This document shows positions 24,701 through 33,212 of a stretch of 64,000 bases of DNA, one piece after another. The notes under the pieces were generated by a model. The model saw only the letters and a list, made by a program, of their open reading frames with translations. It made no database searches and was not told the origin of the DNA. The stretch is from RYN-230 sp963813975 (GTDB lineage Bacteria > Actinomycetota > Actinomycetes > Streptosporangiales > Streptosporangiaceae), in assembly GCA_963813975.1 (NCBI GenBank), contig CAWFAP010000006.1:1674001-1738000 (forward strand). Reading direction: 5' to 3'. Every line of letters starts with the position of its first letter. Position 1 is the stretch's first letter. Position numbers and translations under genes: made by a program.

Positions 24701-26067
24701 CGTGCCCGGTCCCGGCTGCACCGCCCGATCCGGACGAGGCCGCGGCCGGCATGCTCCGCGGTCACCTGGACTGCCGCGGTCCCTCGACGGTCATGGACCT
24801 GGCCCAGGCCACCGGCCTGCCGCCCGCCGTCATCGACATCGCCCTGGTCCGGCTGGAGGAGGAGGGCTTCGCCATCCGCGGCCGGTTCTCCCAGCCCGGG
24901 GGAGAAGAGGAGTTCTGCTCCCGGCGGCTGCTGGCCCGGATCCACTCCTACACCCGGCAGCGGCAGCGCCGCGAAATCGAGCCGGTCACCGCGCGCGACT
25001 TCGTCCGTTTCCTGCTGCGCTGGCAGCACGTGGTGCCGGGCACCCGGGGCGAAGGGCGGCTCGGCGTGCTCAGCGTCATCGAGCAGCTCCAGGGCTACGA
25101 GCTGGCCGCGGGTGCGTGGGAGAACCCCATCCTGGCCACGCGCGTGGAGGGTTACCGGCGCGAGTGGCTGGATGAGGCGTGCCTGTCGGGCCAGGTCATC
25201 TGGGGGCGGCTGTCGGTACGCGACAGCGAGCCCGACCCGGCCCCGAAGCGCAGCGGGCTGGTCCCGTCCCGCGCCACCCCCATCACCCTGGCCATCCGCG
25301 ACGATCTGCCCTGGCTGCTCCGCGCCGCGCGAGGAGACCTGGCGCCGGCCGAGCCCGGGCCCGGCCGGACCCAGGACGTGATCGACGCCCTCCGCCAGCG
25401 CGGCGCGCTGTTCCGGCCCGACCTCGCCACGGTCACCGGCCGCCTGCCGAGCGAGGTGGAGGAGGCGTTGTGGGACGGTGTGGCCCGCGGGCTGGTCACC
25501 GCCGACGGCTTCCGGGCGGTCCGGTCACTGCTGCAGCGGTCATCGCACGCGGGCCCGCGGTCCCGGCCGTCCGGGCTCCGCGGGCTGCGGCAGGGCCGGT
25601 CCCGGACCGGCGCCGGATCGGCGGGGCGCTGGTCCCTGCTGCCCAGCCCGTCCGCCGCCGCTGACCCGGACGAGCTCGCCGAGGCGGTGGCCGAGCAGCT
25701 GATCGTCCGCTGGGGCGTGGTCTTCCACGACCTGCTGGCCCGGGAGAACCTCGCGGTGCCCTGGCGCGAGATCTTGTGGGCCCTGCGGCGGATGGAGGCC
25801 CGGGGGACCATCCGCGGCGGCCGGTTCGTGGCCGGGTTCAGCGGCGAGCAATTCGCGCATCCCGGCGCGATCGACGTGCTGCGCACGGTCCGCAAGCAGC
25901 GTCCCACCGGCGAGCCCGTCCAGATCTCCGCCGCCGACCCGCTGAACCTCACCAGCATCGTGCTGCCCGGGCCGCGGATCCCGGCGATCCCGTCCAACTC
26001 CGTCACCTACGTGGACGGCGCCGTCGCGTCAGCCAGCACCCCCGGGGCCGCCCGGACCGCGTCCTAG
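21727..26067 (+). CDS. lhr: Lhr-family ATP-dependent DNA helicase
   Basis: A 1446-residue superfamily 2 helicase, close to the usual actinobacterial Lhr length. RecA1 carries APTGSGKT at about residues 42-49, VVYVSPLKALAVD, VDEIH near 196-200 and LSATQRP. RecA2 carries LVFVNTRRMAERIAHQL, VATASLELGIDIG and LQRVGRSNH. The Lhr core winged helix and beta-barrel follow (residues about 430-860), then the long C-terminal domain typical of mycobacterial Lhr. Mycobacterial Lhr is a 3'-5' translocase that unwinds RNA:DNA hybrids and is damage-inducible. An insert rich in Gly/Ala (about residues 61-98) sits between motifs I and Ia. Confidence 0.95.
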   Translation: MLELFHPAVRSWFATRFPAGPTEPQAEGWREIAAGRHTLIAAPTGSGKTLAAFLVCIDRIYRAHEARCEALGAGAQMPGADPQAAEAGSPAGLHAGADRAAAPQVVYVSPLKALAVDIWQNLEAPLAEIAKTAEAMGLPAPGIRVAVRTGDTAAAERAAMLKNPPDFLITTPESLYLLVTAERTRAMLAPVRTVIVDEIHAVAGNKRGSHLALTLERLEHLAEQPVQRIGLSATQRPIGIVARLLVGAGAGRSAPDGSPRCAIVDVGHRRELDLALELPGDELGAVASAGQMAEILDLIAGHVVGHRTTLVFVNTRRMAERIAHQLGERLGDGQVAAHHGSLSKDRRQRVESRLRSGDLRALVATASLELGIDIGPVELVCQIGSPRSFSTFLQRVGRSNHTRGGIPAGRLYPTTRDELVESAALLRGVHSGRLDALLIPDCPLDILAQQMVAECAAEDWAEDDLLALVRRAAPFAGLSAEDFGEVAELLSEGIRTGRGRRAAYLHRDRVTGRLAGRRGARLAALTSGGAIPEQGDYRVLAEPDGALVGTVNEDWAIESMAGDVFLLGTTSWRIRRVEPGVVRVVNAQGAPPSVPFWLGEAPGRTVELSDEVCALRKAVAGRLGSGGAAEATAWLREECGIGQDAAEVITAYLSTALAQLGLLPDMDTIVLERFFDDSGGMQLVGHAPFGARLNRALGLALRKRFCVTFDFELQAAASDDAILLSLGPQHSFPLERVPKFLASRTVEGVVRQAVLTSPMFAARWRWNLNLSLAVLRMRGGKKNPPAIQRMEADDLMAAVFPTLAACQENVAPGPLEIPDHVLVRQTLEDCLHEAMDIDGLTELVAGIESGRVTVVVRDTTEPSVLAHEILNGRPFTFLDDAPLEERRSRSIPLRRGLPVEPHELGRLDPAAIERVASQVRPDPRSPDELHDLLMTLTALRPDEEWQPWFEELTRGRRAVSVHGPAGVLWSAVERRPAIEALFPDAAVVPDHPCPVPAAPPDPDEAAAGMLRGHLDCRGPSTVMDLAQATGLPPAVIDIALVRLEEEGFAIRGRFSQPGGEEEFCSRRLLARIHSYTRQRQRREIEPVTARDFVRFLLRWQHVVPGTRGEGRLGVLSVIEQLQGYELAAGAWENPILATRVEGYRREWLDEACLSGQVIWGRLSVRDSEPDPAPKRSGLVPSRATPITLAIRDDLPWLLRAARGDLAPAEPGPGRTQDVIDALRQRGALFRPDLATVTGRLPSEVEEALWDGVARGLVTADGFRAVRSLLQRSSHAGPRSRPSGLRGLRQGRSRTGAGSAGRWSLLPSPSAAADPDELAEAVAEQLIVRWGVVFHDLLARENLAVPWREILWALRRMEARGTIRGGRFVAGFSGEQFAHPGAIDVLRTVRKQRPTGEPVQISAADPLNLTSIVLPGPRIPAIPSNSVTYVDGAVASASTPGAARTAS

Positions 26068-26094
26068 CCGCGTCGCTCAGGCGGAAGCACTGGT

Positions 26095-26110
26095 CCGGCG
26101 AAAGCGCCGG
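26095..26110. terminator. Hairpin between convergent lhr and acyl-CoA dehydrogenase genes
   Basis: CCGGCG-AAAG-CGCCGG is a 6-bp stem with a 4-base loop. It lies inside a 21-base unit (26087-26107) repeated with two mismatches at 26121-26141, the second copy entering the end of the dehydrogenase gene. Confidence 0.5.
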
Positions 26111-26127
26111 TCATATGAACGCACTGG

Positions 26128-27303
26128 TCAGACGAAAGCGCTGAGACCGGTGATGGCCCGCCCGACGACCAGAGTGTTGATCTCGCGGGTGCCCTCGTAG
26201 GAGTAGATCGCCTCGGCGTCGGCCACGAACCGGCCGACCTGGTTCTCCAGCAGGATGCCGTTGCCACCGAGCAGTTCGCGGGCGTAACCGACGGTTTCCC
26301 GCATCCGCACCGTGCAGAACACCTTGGCCAGCGCCGAGTGCTCGTCGGCCGCCGTGCCCGCCGCCTGCAGCTGGGCCAGCCGGGCGCACAGGCACGCCGA
26401 GGCGGTGATGTTGGCCAGCATCTTCACGAGCAGGTCCTGGACGAGCTGGAAGCCCGCGATCGGCTTGCCGAACTGCTCCCGGTCCTTCGCATACGCGAGG
26501 GCGTGCTCGTACGCCCCGCGAGCGCAGCCCACGGCCTGCCAGGCCACCCCCGCGCGGGTCAGCCGCAGCACCTTGGCGGTCTCCCGGAACGACGCCGCCT
26601 TCTGCAGGCGGTTCTCCTCGGGGACCCGGACCCCGTCCAGCGTGATGTGGGCGTTCTGCACGACCCGCAGCGCGATCTTGTCGTGCATCTTCATGGCCGA
26701 GAACCCTGGTGTTCCCTGCTCCACCACGAAGCCCTTGACCTGGCCATCCTCCGTGTCACGGGCCCAGATCACGATGTAATCCGCGAACGTCGCGTTGCCG
26801 ATCCACTTCTTCTGGCCGTCGAGGACCCACCCGGCGCCGTCGCGCCGCGCCGTGGTGGTAAGCCCGCCCGCGACCCCGGAGCCGACGTCGGGCTCGGTCA
26901 GCCCGAAGGCCCCGATCTTCTCCATCCGGGCCATCTCCGGCAGCCACCGCTGCTTCTGCTCCTCCGAACCGCACAGGTAGATCGAGCCCATCGCCAGGCC
27001 GCTGTGCACGCCCATGAACGTGGAGATCGACGGGTCGGTCCGGGCCAGCTCCATCGCGATCATCCCGTCCAGCAGCGGGCCGCCACCCGGGCAGCCGTAC
27101 CCGTTGTAGGCCGTGCCGGCTATGCCCAGGCCCGCAAAGGCCGGGATCAGGTCGTACGGGAACTCCTCGCGGGTCCAGTAGTGGTTGATGACCGGCTCGA
27201 TCTCCTTGGTCATGAACCGCCGGGTGCGGTGGAGCGCGTCCCGGCCCTGGTCGTCCAGCAACTGTTCGAGACCATAGAAGTCAGCCTCAACGGCGTGGTC
27301 CAT
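26128..27303 (-). CDS. Acyl-CoA dehydrogenase (glutaryl-CoA dehydrogenase-like)
   Basis: A 391-residue FAD flavoenzyme that introduces the alpha-beta double bond into acyl-CoA. Visible landmarks are GCPGGGPLLDGMIAMELAR, IGAFGLTEPDVGSGVAGG, WVLDGQKKWIGNATFAD (flavin binding), REQFGKPIAGFQLVQ and the C-terminal AIYSYEGTREINTLVVGRAI. The last holds the catalytic Glu in the position used by glutaryl-CoA dehydrogenases. Whether it also decarboxylates is not certain. AAGGAGG precedes the ATG. It is the last gene of a four-gene minus-strand run, starting 27 bases after the hydrolase stop. Confidence 0.92.
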   Translation of the reverse strand: MDHAVEADFYGLEQLLDDQGRDALHRTRRFMTKEIEPVINHYWTREEFPYDLIPAFAGLGIAGTAYNGYGCPGGGPLLDGMIAMELARTDPSISTFMGVHSGLAMGSIYLCGSEEQKQRWLPEMARMEKIGAFGLTEPDVGSGVAGGLTTTARRDGAGWVLDGQKKWIGNATFADYIVIWARDTEDGQVKGFVVEQGTPGFSAMKMHDKIALRVVQNAHITLDGVRVPEENRLQKAASFRETAKVLRLTRAGVAWQAVGCARGAYEHALAYAKDREQFGKPIAGFQLVQDLLVKMLANITASACLCARLAQLQAAGTAADEHSALAKVFCTVRMRETVGYARELLGGNGILLENQVGRFVADAEAIYSYEGTREINTLVVGRAITGLSAFV

Positions 27304-27330
27304 GAGTCCTCCTTGGGGATGCGGGACGCG

Positions 27331-28242
27331 CTAGCCTGCCCGCTCACTACCCGCGGCCCGGCCGTTGTCACCACGGTGGACGGCTGCGCCTGACGGTGCG
27401 CCGGCGGCCAGGAACCGGCCGATCACCGGCGCGATCTCGGCGGCCTCGGTGACCAGGCCCAGGTGGCCGCCGTGGAACACATGCAGCTGGGCGCGGGGGA
27501 TCAGCGAGTGCATCAGCCGGGCGTTGGCCAGCGGGATCAGCGGGTCATCGTCGCCGGACACGATGAGGGTCGGCTGGCGGATCAGCGGCAGGAACGGCAG
27601 GCTCGTCCAGCCCGCCCCGGCGGCGAGCTGGTAGAGGTACCCCCGCGTGGAGCCGACCCGGCTCCCCGCGTGCATCAGCGCGCTGACCCGGTCCGGCTCG
27701 GTGCGCGCCGAGCCGCCGTAGAGGCCGGCGGCGACCTCCCGCATGTAGCCCGGGTCCCGGTAGCGGCGGGGGGTGACCATCCGGGCCAGCACCGCCGGCC
27801 GGGCTGGCACCATCAGCGCGCCAGTCGCCGTGCTGACCAGCACCAGACGGCGGCAGCGTCCCCGCTGCAGGACGGCGAAGTGCTGGGCGACCGCCCCGCC
27901 CCAGGAGATGCCGAGCACGTCGGCCTCGCGGTAGCCGAGCGCGGGCAGCAGGCGCGCCATCAGGCGGCACAGGCCGGTGAAGCGGTAGGGTCGGGCAGGC
28001 AGCGGTGAACCGCCCACCCCGGGAACGTCAAAGCGGATGACGTCGAGCGCGGGATCCAGCTCGTCGACCAGCGGCTGCAGCAACTCCAGGCTGGCCCCGA
28101 TGCCGTTGACCAGCAGCAGGGGCACCCCGGCGCCGGTCCCGGGCCGGACGGTGACGCGCAGCGGCTGGCCATCGATCACGATGCTGCGCATCGCCGGAGG
28201 CCCCGTGCCGCTCGCGGCGCCGCGCCGGAAGCTGATCGCCAT
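27331..28242 (-). CDS. Alpha/beta hydrolase, PHA depolymerase-like
   Basis: A 303-residue hydrolase with a complete lipase box, G-I-S-W-G (VLGISWGGAVAQHFAV). The oxyanion region is LLLVNGIGASLELLQPLVDEL, the acid is in LIVSGDDDPLIPLANA and the His in FHGGHLGLVTEAAEIAPVIGRFL. The pattern RFDVPGVGGSPLPARPYR matches intracellular medium-chain PHA depolymerase-like proteins (PhaZ type). It follows phaC by 6 bases, which supports a role in polyester or hydroxyacyl ester turnover. Substrate chain length cannot be read. The C-terminal 30 residues are low complexity. Confidence 0.85.
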   Translation of the reverse strand: MAISFRRGAASGTGPPAMRSIVIDGQPLRVTVRPGTGAGVPLLLVNGIGASLELLQPLVDELDPALDVIRFDVPGVGGSPLPARPYRFTGLCRLMARLLPALGYREADVLGISWGGAVAQHFAVLQRGRCRRLVLVSTATGALMVPARPAVLARMVTPRRYRDPGYMREVAAGLYGGSARTEPDRVSALMHAGSRVGSTRGYLYQLAAGAGWTSLPFLPLIRQPTLIVSGDDDPLIPLANARLMHSLIPRAQLHVFHGGHLGLVTEAAEIAPVIGRFLAAGAPSGAAVHRGDNGRAAGSERAG

Positions 28243-28248
28243 CGGCCG

Positions 28249-29988
28249 CTACCGGTCCAGGACGTACAGGCCCGGTGCGGCGTCCAGAGGCGGGAACTGG
28301 GCGCTGCCCAGCCCGTCCGGCGCGTCCTTCTCCCCGCCGCTGCGTTGTGCGAGCCACAACGAATAGTCCGGCCACCAGCTGCCCGGAACGGTCGCGGCGC
28401 TGTTCTGCCAGTCCCGGGGGTCGGGCGGGTGGGTGGCCGACACCTGGAACCGGGACTTCGGGTTCCCGGGCGGGTTGACCATGGACGCGATGTGCCCGCT
28501 GCTGGACAGCGCGAACCGGATGTCGCCCCCGAGCAGCTGGGTGGTCCGGTAGCAGGCCTGCCACGGGCACAGGTGATCGGCGATACCAGCGATCACGTAA
28601 GTGTCCACGTCCACCCGGGACAGGTTGACGGGCGTGCCGAGCATCGTCGCGGTATCCGGCTTGGCCAGCGCCCGGTCCAGGACGAGCTCGATGAAGTCGC
28701 GGTGCAGTGCGGCCGGCATCCGGGTGGTGTCGGCGTTCCAGTACAGGATGTCGAACGCCGGCGGGGCCTGGCCCTGCAGGTAGTTGTTGACCCAGTAGTT
28801 CCAGATCAGGTCGCCCGGCCGCAGCCAGGCGAACACCTCCGCCAGCGACCGGCCGTCCAGGTAGCCCCGGGCCTGCGAGGCCGACACCGCGAGCGCCGCC
28901 GTTCTCTCATCGACCAGCGCGGCCACCGTGCCCTCGCGGGTCTGGTCGAGCACGGTCACCCCGAGGTACAGCGAGGCGAGCTGGTCCAGCCGGCCGGTGC
29001 CGCTGAGGTAGGCGGCCACCATGGAGGACACGATGCCGCCCGAGCAGAGCGCGAAGATGCTGGCCTTCTCCGTCCCGCAGAGGGACCGGGCGGTGTCCAG
29101 CGCGCCCGCCACGGCCTGGCCGTAGGCGTCGAGGCCCCACTCCCGGTGCCGGGCATCGGGATTGCGCCACGAGACGGCGAACACCTGATGGCCCTGCGAC
29201 ACCAGGTACTCGGCCAGGCTGCGCCCGGGCGACAAGTCCGTTATATAGAACTTGTTGATCATCGGGGGCACGATGACCAGCGGGAACCGGTGCACGCGCG
29301 GGGTGGCCGGCTCGTACTGGATCAGCTCGCACATCTCGCTGCGCTGCACCACCACGCCGGGGGTGACGGCCAGGTCGCGGCCGACCTCGAACGCGTCCGG
29401 CGACACCATGGCCGGGATCCGGGGGGCGGCGGACAGATCGGAGGCCAGCGCGCGGACCCCGCGCGCCGCACTCAGGCCGCCCGTGTCGATGAGAGACTTC
29501 CACGCCACCGGGCTGATCAGCGGATTGTTGCTGGGCGCAGCCGCGTCGACCAGGTTGCGCACGATGAACCCGGCGCGCTCGGCGTCACGCCAGCCCAGCG
29601 CCGCATCGGCGAGCAGCGCCTCGGCCGCGGCCGATCCGGCCAGGTACAGCTGCACGATCCGTTTGAGGAAAGGATTCTGGGTCCAGGCCTGGTCCGCGAA
29701 CCGCCGGTCCCGGGCCGCGGGAGCCAGGGCGGAGCGCCCGGCCGTGATCCGGCCCAGCTCGGTGCCCAGCGCCGCCGCCCGCCGGGCCACGGACCGGGGC
29801 TGGCGGGCCAGGCGCAGGCCCAGCCGGAGCACGGAACCGTCGGGCTGGAACCGGCGCAGCACCCCGAGGGCCGCGTCCGACAGCAGCAGATCCAGCGCGG
29901 GCACGCCCTCGGCCGCGTCGGCGAAGCTGTCGCTCGGTGCCCCGGCGGCATCCTCAGCGGTGCGGCGGCCCGCCTCGGCCGGGCTCAC
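28249..29988 (-). CDS. phaC: Poly(3-hydroxyalkanoate) synthase, PhaC-like
   Basis: A 579-residue synthase-like alpha/beta hydrolase that would polymerise hydroxyacyl-CoA. The PhaC N-terminal domain includes RRFADQAWTQNPFLKRIVQLYL. The modified lipase box has Cys, not Ser: ALCSGGI with Cys at about residue 315, the covalent chain-carrying residue. FAVSWRNPDARHREWGLDAYG, WNYWVNNYLQG, the acid motif IAGIADHLCPW and the His motif SSSGHIASMVNPPGNPKS are all present, so the catalytic triad is complete. GTG start overlaps the ligase stop (GTGA), giving coupled translation. No phaA, phaB or phaR is nearby. Confidence 0.9.
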   Translation of the reverse strand: MSPAEAGRRTAEDAAGAPSDSFADAAEGVPALDLLLSDAALGVLRRFQPDGSVLRLGLRLARQPRSVARRAAALGTELGRITAGRSALAPAARDRRFADQAWTQNPFLKRIVQLYLAGSAAAEALLADAALGWRDAERAGFIVRNLVDAAAPSNNPLISPVAWKSLIDTGGLSAARGVRALASDLSAAPRIPAMVSPDAFEVGRDLAVTPGVVVQRSEMCELIQYEPATPRVHRFPLVIVPPMINKFYITDLSPGRSLAEYLVSQGHQVFAVSWRNPDARHREWGLDAYGQAVAGALDTARSLCGTEKASIFALCSGGIVSSMVAAYLSGTGRLDQLASLYLGVTVLDQTREGTVAALVDERTAALAVSASQARGYLDGRSLAEVFAWLRPGDLIWNYWVNNYLQGQAPPAFDILYWNADTTRMPAALHRDFIELVLDRALAKPDTATMLGTPVNLSRVDVDTYVIAGIADHLCPWQACYRTTQLLGGDIRFALSSSGHIASMVNPPGNPKSRFQVSATHPPDPRDWQNSAATVPGSWWPDYSLWLAQRSGGEKDAPDGLGSAQFPPLDAAPGLYVLDR

Positions 29989-31511
29989 GAACTCTCCGTC
30001 ATGGCTGGGCTGTCCTCGGCGGGCGGCCGCACCTCACGGCGCAGGATCTTGCCGGTCGGCCCCTTGGGCAGCTGGTTGACCAGCCAGACCCGCCGCGGGT
30101 ACTTGTAGGCGGCGACCCGGTCCCGGGCGAACGCCTTCAGCTCCTCAGGGGTGGCGCTGGCGCCGGGCTTGAGGGCCACGGCGGCGCCGACCTCCTCACC
30201 GAGCGAATCGTGCGGGATCCCGACCACCGCCACCTCGGCCACGGCCGGGTGCTCGTACAGCGCCTCCTCGATCTCCCGGGGGTAGACGTTGTAGCCGCCC
30301 CGGATGACCAGTTCCTTCTTCCGGTCGACGATGAAGAAGTAGCCGTCCTCGTCCACCCGGGCCAGGTCGCCCGAGCGGAACCAGCCGTCCGGGATCGCCG
30401 CCTCGGTTGCTTCCGGGTTGGCCCAGTAGCCCTTCATGACGTTGTGCCCCTGGATGGCGACCTCGCCGACCTCCCCGGGCGGCACCTCGGCCCCGGAGTC
30501 ATCGACCAGGCGCATCCGGACGCCGGCGACCGGGATGCCGACCGAGCCCGGCTTGCGGGGGCGGTCGGGATGGTTGAACGACGCCACCGGGGACGTCTCG
30601 GACAGCCCGTAGCCCTCCAGGATCGTGCAGCCGAACGCGTCCTCGAAGCTGCGCAGGATCTCGACCGGAAGCGCGGCCCCGCCCGACACGCACAACCGGA
30701 GCGAGGACACGTCGGCGCTGGCCCGGGACGGGTGGTGCAGCAGGGCGGCGTACATGGTCGGAACGCCCTCGAAGATGGTCACCTTCTGCTGGGCGATCAT
30801 CTCCAGCGCCGCGCCCGGGTCGAACCGGGGGAGCAGGGCCAGGGAGGCGCCGCCGATGACCGCCGCGTTCAGGCCGCAGGTCAGGCCGAAGCAGTGGAAC
30901 AGTGGCAGGCACCCCATGACCACGTCGCCCGGGCCCGTGGCCAGCAGCGTCGTCGCAGTCACCTCGGCGTTCCGGTACAGGTTCGCGTGGGTCAGCTGGG
31001 CGCCCTTCGGGAGCCCCGTCGTTCCCGAGGTGTACAGGATGACGGCATCGTCGTCGTCGGCCCGCTCGGCCCAGCTCCCGATCGGCGGCCGGTCGCCCAG
31101 CAGGGTCTGCGCGTCGGGCTCTGTGACCCGGATGACCTGGATGCCCAGGTCGGCTGCTCCTTTGGCGGCCTCGTCAGCCGCCGCGTCCCAGGCGAGGATG
31201 ACCGACGCCCCTGAGTCACCCAGGTAGTGCGCGACTTCGCGGCTCTTCAGCAGCGGGTTCATCGGGACGACCACGGCCCCTGCGGCCAGGGCGCCGTAGA
31301 AGAACAGCGGGAACGCCAGCACGTTCGGCATCATGAGCGCGACCCGGTCACCGGTCCCGACCCCGGCCTCGCGCAGGAGGGCCGCGGCCTGCCCGCTGGC
31401 CCGCGCGAGCTCCGCGTAGGTCAGCCCCCGGCCGCCCTGCCGCACGGCCGGCCGCTCGGCCTGCCCGTGCTGTGCTGCCTGCGCCTGCACGATCCCGGCC
31501 AGGTTGCTCAT
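29985..31511 (-). CDS. Long-chain fatty acid-CoA ligase (AMP-forming)
   Basis: A 508-residue acyl-adenylate ligase that activates a carboxylic acid as its CoA ester. Motif A3 is ILYTSGTTGLPKGAQLTHANL. A5 is GYGLSETSP, followed by DGWFRSGDLARVDEDGYFFIVDRKKELVIRGGYNVYP (A7/A8 and hinge). The catalytic Lys lies in LPKGPTGKILRREV near the C-terminus. It is the first gene of the operon, preceded by AGGGAGAGGAG and a good promoter, and overlaps phaC by 4 bases. It probably supplies CoA esters to the synthase or dehydrogenase downstream. The acid length is not evident. Confidence 0.93.
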   Translation of the reverse strand: MSNLAGIVQAQAAQHGQAERPAVRQGGRGLTYAELARASGQAAALLREAGVGTGDRVALMMPNVLAFPLFFYGALAAGAVVVPMNPLLKSREVAHYLGDSGASVILAWDAAADEAAKGAADLGIQVIRVTEPDAQTLLGDRPPIGSWAERADDDDAVILYTSGTTGLPKGAQLTHANLYRNAEVTATTLLATGPGDVVMGCLPLFHCFGLTCGLNAAVIGGASLALLPRFDPGAALEMIAQQKVTIFEGVPTMYAALLHHPSRASADVSSLRLCVSGGAALPVEILRSFEDAFGCTILEGYGLSETSPVASFNHPDRPRKPGSVGIPVAGVRMRLVDDSGAEVPPGEVGEVAIQGHNVMKGYWANPEATEAAIPDGWFRSGDLARVDEDGYFFIVDRKKELVIRGGYNVYPREIEEALYEHPAVAEVAVVGIPHDSLGEEVGAAVALKPGASATPEELKAFARDRVAAYKYPRRVWLVNQLPKGPTGKILRREVRPPAEDSPAMTESS

Positions 31512-31555
31512 CGCCGGCTCCTCTCCCTTGAGACCGGCGCCACGCTTCTGGCCTC

Positions 31556-31585
31556 ATCCCATGCTGCGCGCGGCGGCACTGTCAA
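31556..31585 (-). promoter_or_regulatory. Sigma-70-type promoter of the ligase-phaC operon
   Basis: On the minus strand TTGACA (31585-31580) is followed after 18 bases by TGGGAT (31561-31556). The TTGACA is a perfect -35; the -10 is weak. Transcription would start about 37 bases before the ligase ATG. Confidence 0.5.
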
Positions 31586-31710
31586 TAGAAGGATGGCGCC
31601 GGCCCGGGCCGCCACCCGCGACCCCGGGATCAGGGCGTCCTCACCCATTGCGGGTGGGCCGGTAGACCCCGGCCGCTGCGACGATCAGACCGATCAGTGA
31701 GGACGTGGTC

Positions 31711-32580
31711 ATGCCCGAGCGGGACCGAGCAGGCCGGGAGGGCGGTATCGGCCCTCTCATGACCTTCGCTGACCATGTCCGCCCGGACGGGGCGGTGGCT
31801 CGGTGGGGTTCCCGCCGGCACCGCAAGCACCTGAAGGGCGCAGCCGTCGGCTCGACGTGGTGGGCACCCAGGGCCCGCGGGTGGTGGATCGCGGTCCTGT
31901 TCGCGGTGGGGTCGCTGGTGTTCGCCCTGGGGGCGGTCCCCGGGTTCGCCAGCGCCGTGGGGGCGCGCTGGGATGCCGTGACTTTCTTCGTCGGCTCGCT
32001 GTTCTTCACCGCGGCCGGGTTCCTGGCCTACCGCGAAGCCGTGGATGCTGGCCCGCAGGCACCAGGCGCCGCCCGGCGGCGCTTCTTCGTCTTCCAGCCC
32101 CGCAGGATCGACTGGTGGGCGACCGCGGTGCAACTGGCCGGGACGCTCTACTTCAACGTCAGCACCGGGAACGCCGTGCGGACGGACCTGACCGCGCAGG
32201 CCGCGCACCAGCACGTGTGGCGGCCGGATGCCGTCGGCTCGGTCTGCTTCCTGGTGGCCAGTGCGCTGGCCTGGTTCGAGGTCTGCCATGGCTGGACCGC
32301 GTGGCGCCCGCGATCCTGGGCGTGGTGGATCACCCTGGCGAACCTGATCGGGTCCGTCGCGTTCGGCGTATCCGCCGTCGCCGGCTACATCAACCCGGCG
32401 ACCGGCCAGCTGCACAACGCCGAGCGCTCGAACCTGGGCACCTTGATCGGAGCGGCGTGCTTCTTCGCCGGTGCGCTGCTGCTGCTGCCCGAGCGCACCG
32501 AGGAACGCAACCACTCATTCGGGACGCCCAGCGGCAGCATCCCGGCGCCTGAAGGCCGCTCCCGGGCACGACCTTCGTGA
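31711..32580 (+). CDS. YrhK-like membrane protein
   Basis: A 289-residue protein with five to six hydrophobic segments. Two are of YrhK type (ARGWWIAVLFAVGSLVFALGAVPGF and VTFFVGSLFFTAAGFLAYREA) and later ones include VGSVCFLVASALAWFEV, WWITLANLIGSVAFGVSAVAGY and LIGAACFFAGALLLLPE. The repeated W-W-x-A/T followed by G-S-x-x-F motifs mark the family; function is unknown. GAGGA lies 7 bases before ATG 31711, with an in-frame GTG two codons upstream as alternative. The stop overlaps a possible GTG start of the next gene (GTGA). Confidence 0.7.
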   Translation: MPERDRAGREGGIGPLMTFADHVRPDGAVARWGSRRHRKHLKGAAVGSTWWAPRARGWWIAVLFAVGSLVFALGAVPGFASAVGARWDAVTFFVGSLFFTAAGFLAYREAVDAGPQAPGAARRRFFVFQPRRIDWWATAVQLAGTLYFNVSTGNAVRTDLTAQAAHQHVWRPDAVGSVCFLVASALAWFEVCHGWTAWRPRSWAWWITLANLIGSVAFGVSAVAGYINPATGQLHNAERSNLGTLIGAACFFAGALLLLPERTEERNHSFGTPSGSIPAPEGRSRARPS

Positions 32581-32636
32581 CGGCCCAGCGGTTCTCCGGG
32601 TGGCCGCTGTCAGTCCCGGTGGGCCAGGATGGGCGC

Positions 32637-33098
32637 ATGAGTGTGATCCGGTTCACGACGCAACTGCAGCCCCGCGGCCCCGCCGCCGCCGTGGTCCTCG
32701 ACGATGACCAGGTCGCGCAGGTGGGTGAGGGGGCCAAGCGGTTCCCTGTGGTCGCGACCGTCAATGGTTACACCTGGCGGACCAGCGTGGCCCGCATGAA
32801 GGGCGAATTCCTGGTCGGCCTGAGCCGGGAGGTCCGCCAGAATGCGGGCGCCGAGGCGGGCGACGAGGTCGAAGTGGCTCTCGAACTTGACGAGGCTCCC
32901 CGCGAGGTCGAGGTGCCGGAGGCGCTCGCGGCGGCCCTGGCCGCCGACCCGGAGGCCAGCGCCTCGTTCGAGCGGATGGCCTTCACCCACCGCAAGGAAT
33001 ACGCCCGCTGGGTCACCGAAGCGAAGAAGGAAGAGACCCGGGAGCGGCGCGTGCAGCAGGCGGTCGAGATGATCCGGACAGGCCAGACCCGCAGCTGA
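32637..33098 (+). CDS. DUF1905/YdeI-type small protein
   Basis: The protein has 153 residues. The N-terminal beta domain VIRFTTQLQPRG, AAVVLDDDQVAQVGEG, FPVVATVNGYTWRTSVARMKGEFLVGLSREVRQNAGAEAGDEVEVALELD is a DUF1905-like barrel. The C-terminal helix pair (SASFERMAFTHRKEYARWVTEAKKEETRERRVQQAVEMI) is the OmpD-associated/YdeI motif. Members are common and uncharacterised. The ATG at 32637 matches the family start; a GTG at 32577 overlapping the YrhK-like stop would add 20 residues with no family match. Confidence 0.85.
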   Translation: MSVIRFTTQLQPRGPAAAVVLDDDQVAQVGEGAKRFPVVATVNGYTWRTSVARMKGEFLVGLSREVRQNAGAEAGDEVEVALELDEAPREVEVPEALAAALAADPEASASFERMAFTHRKEYARWVTEAKKEETRERRVQQAVEMIRTGQTRS

Positions 33099-33212
33099 CG
33101 TATCCAGGCTGAGAGCGAAAGGCACGTCAGTGCCCCCTCCTGGACCGGGCCGGTGACGAGATCGCCTTCGCGGATTCCCCGAACCCGGAGGACGTTCCGG
33201 CAGCGGGGCTGA

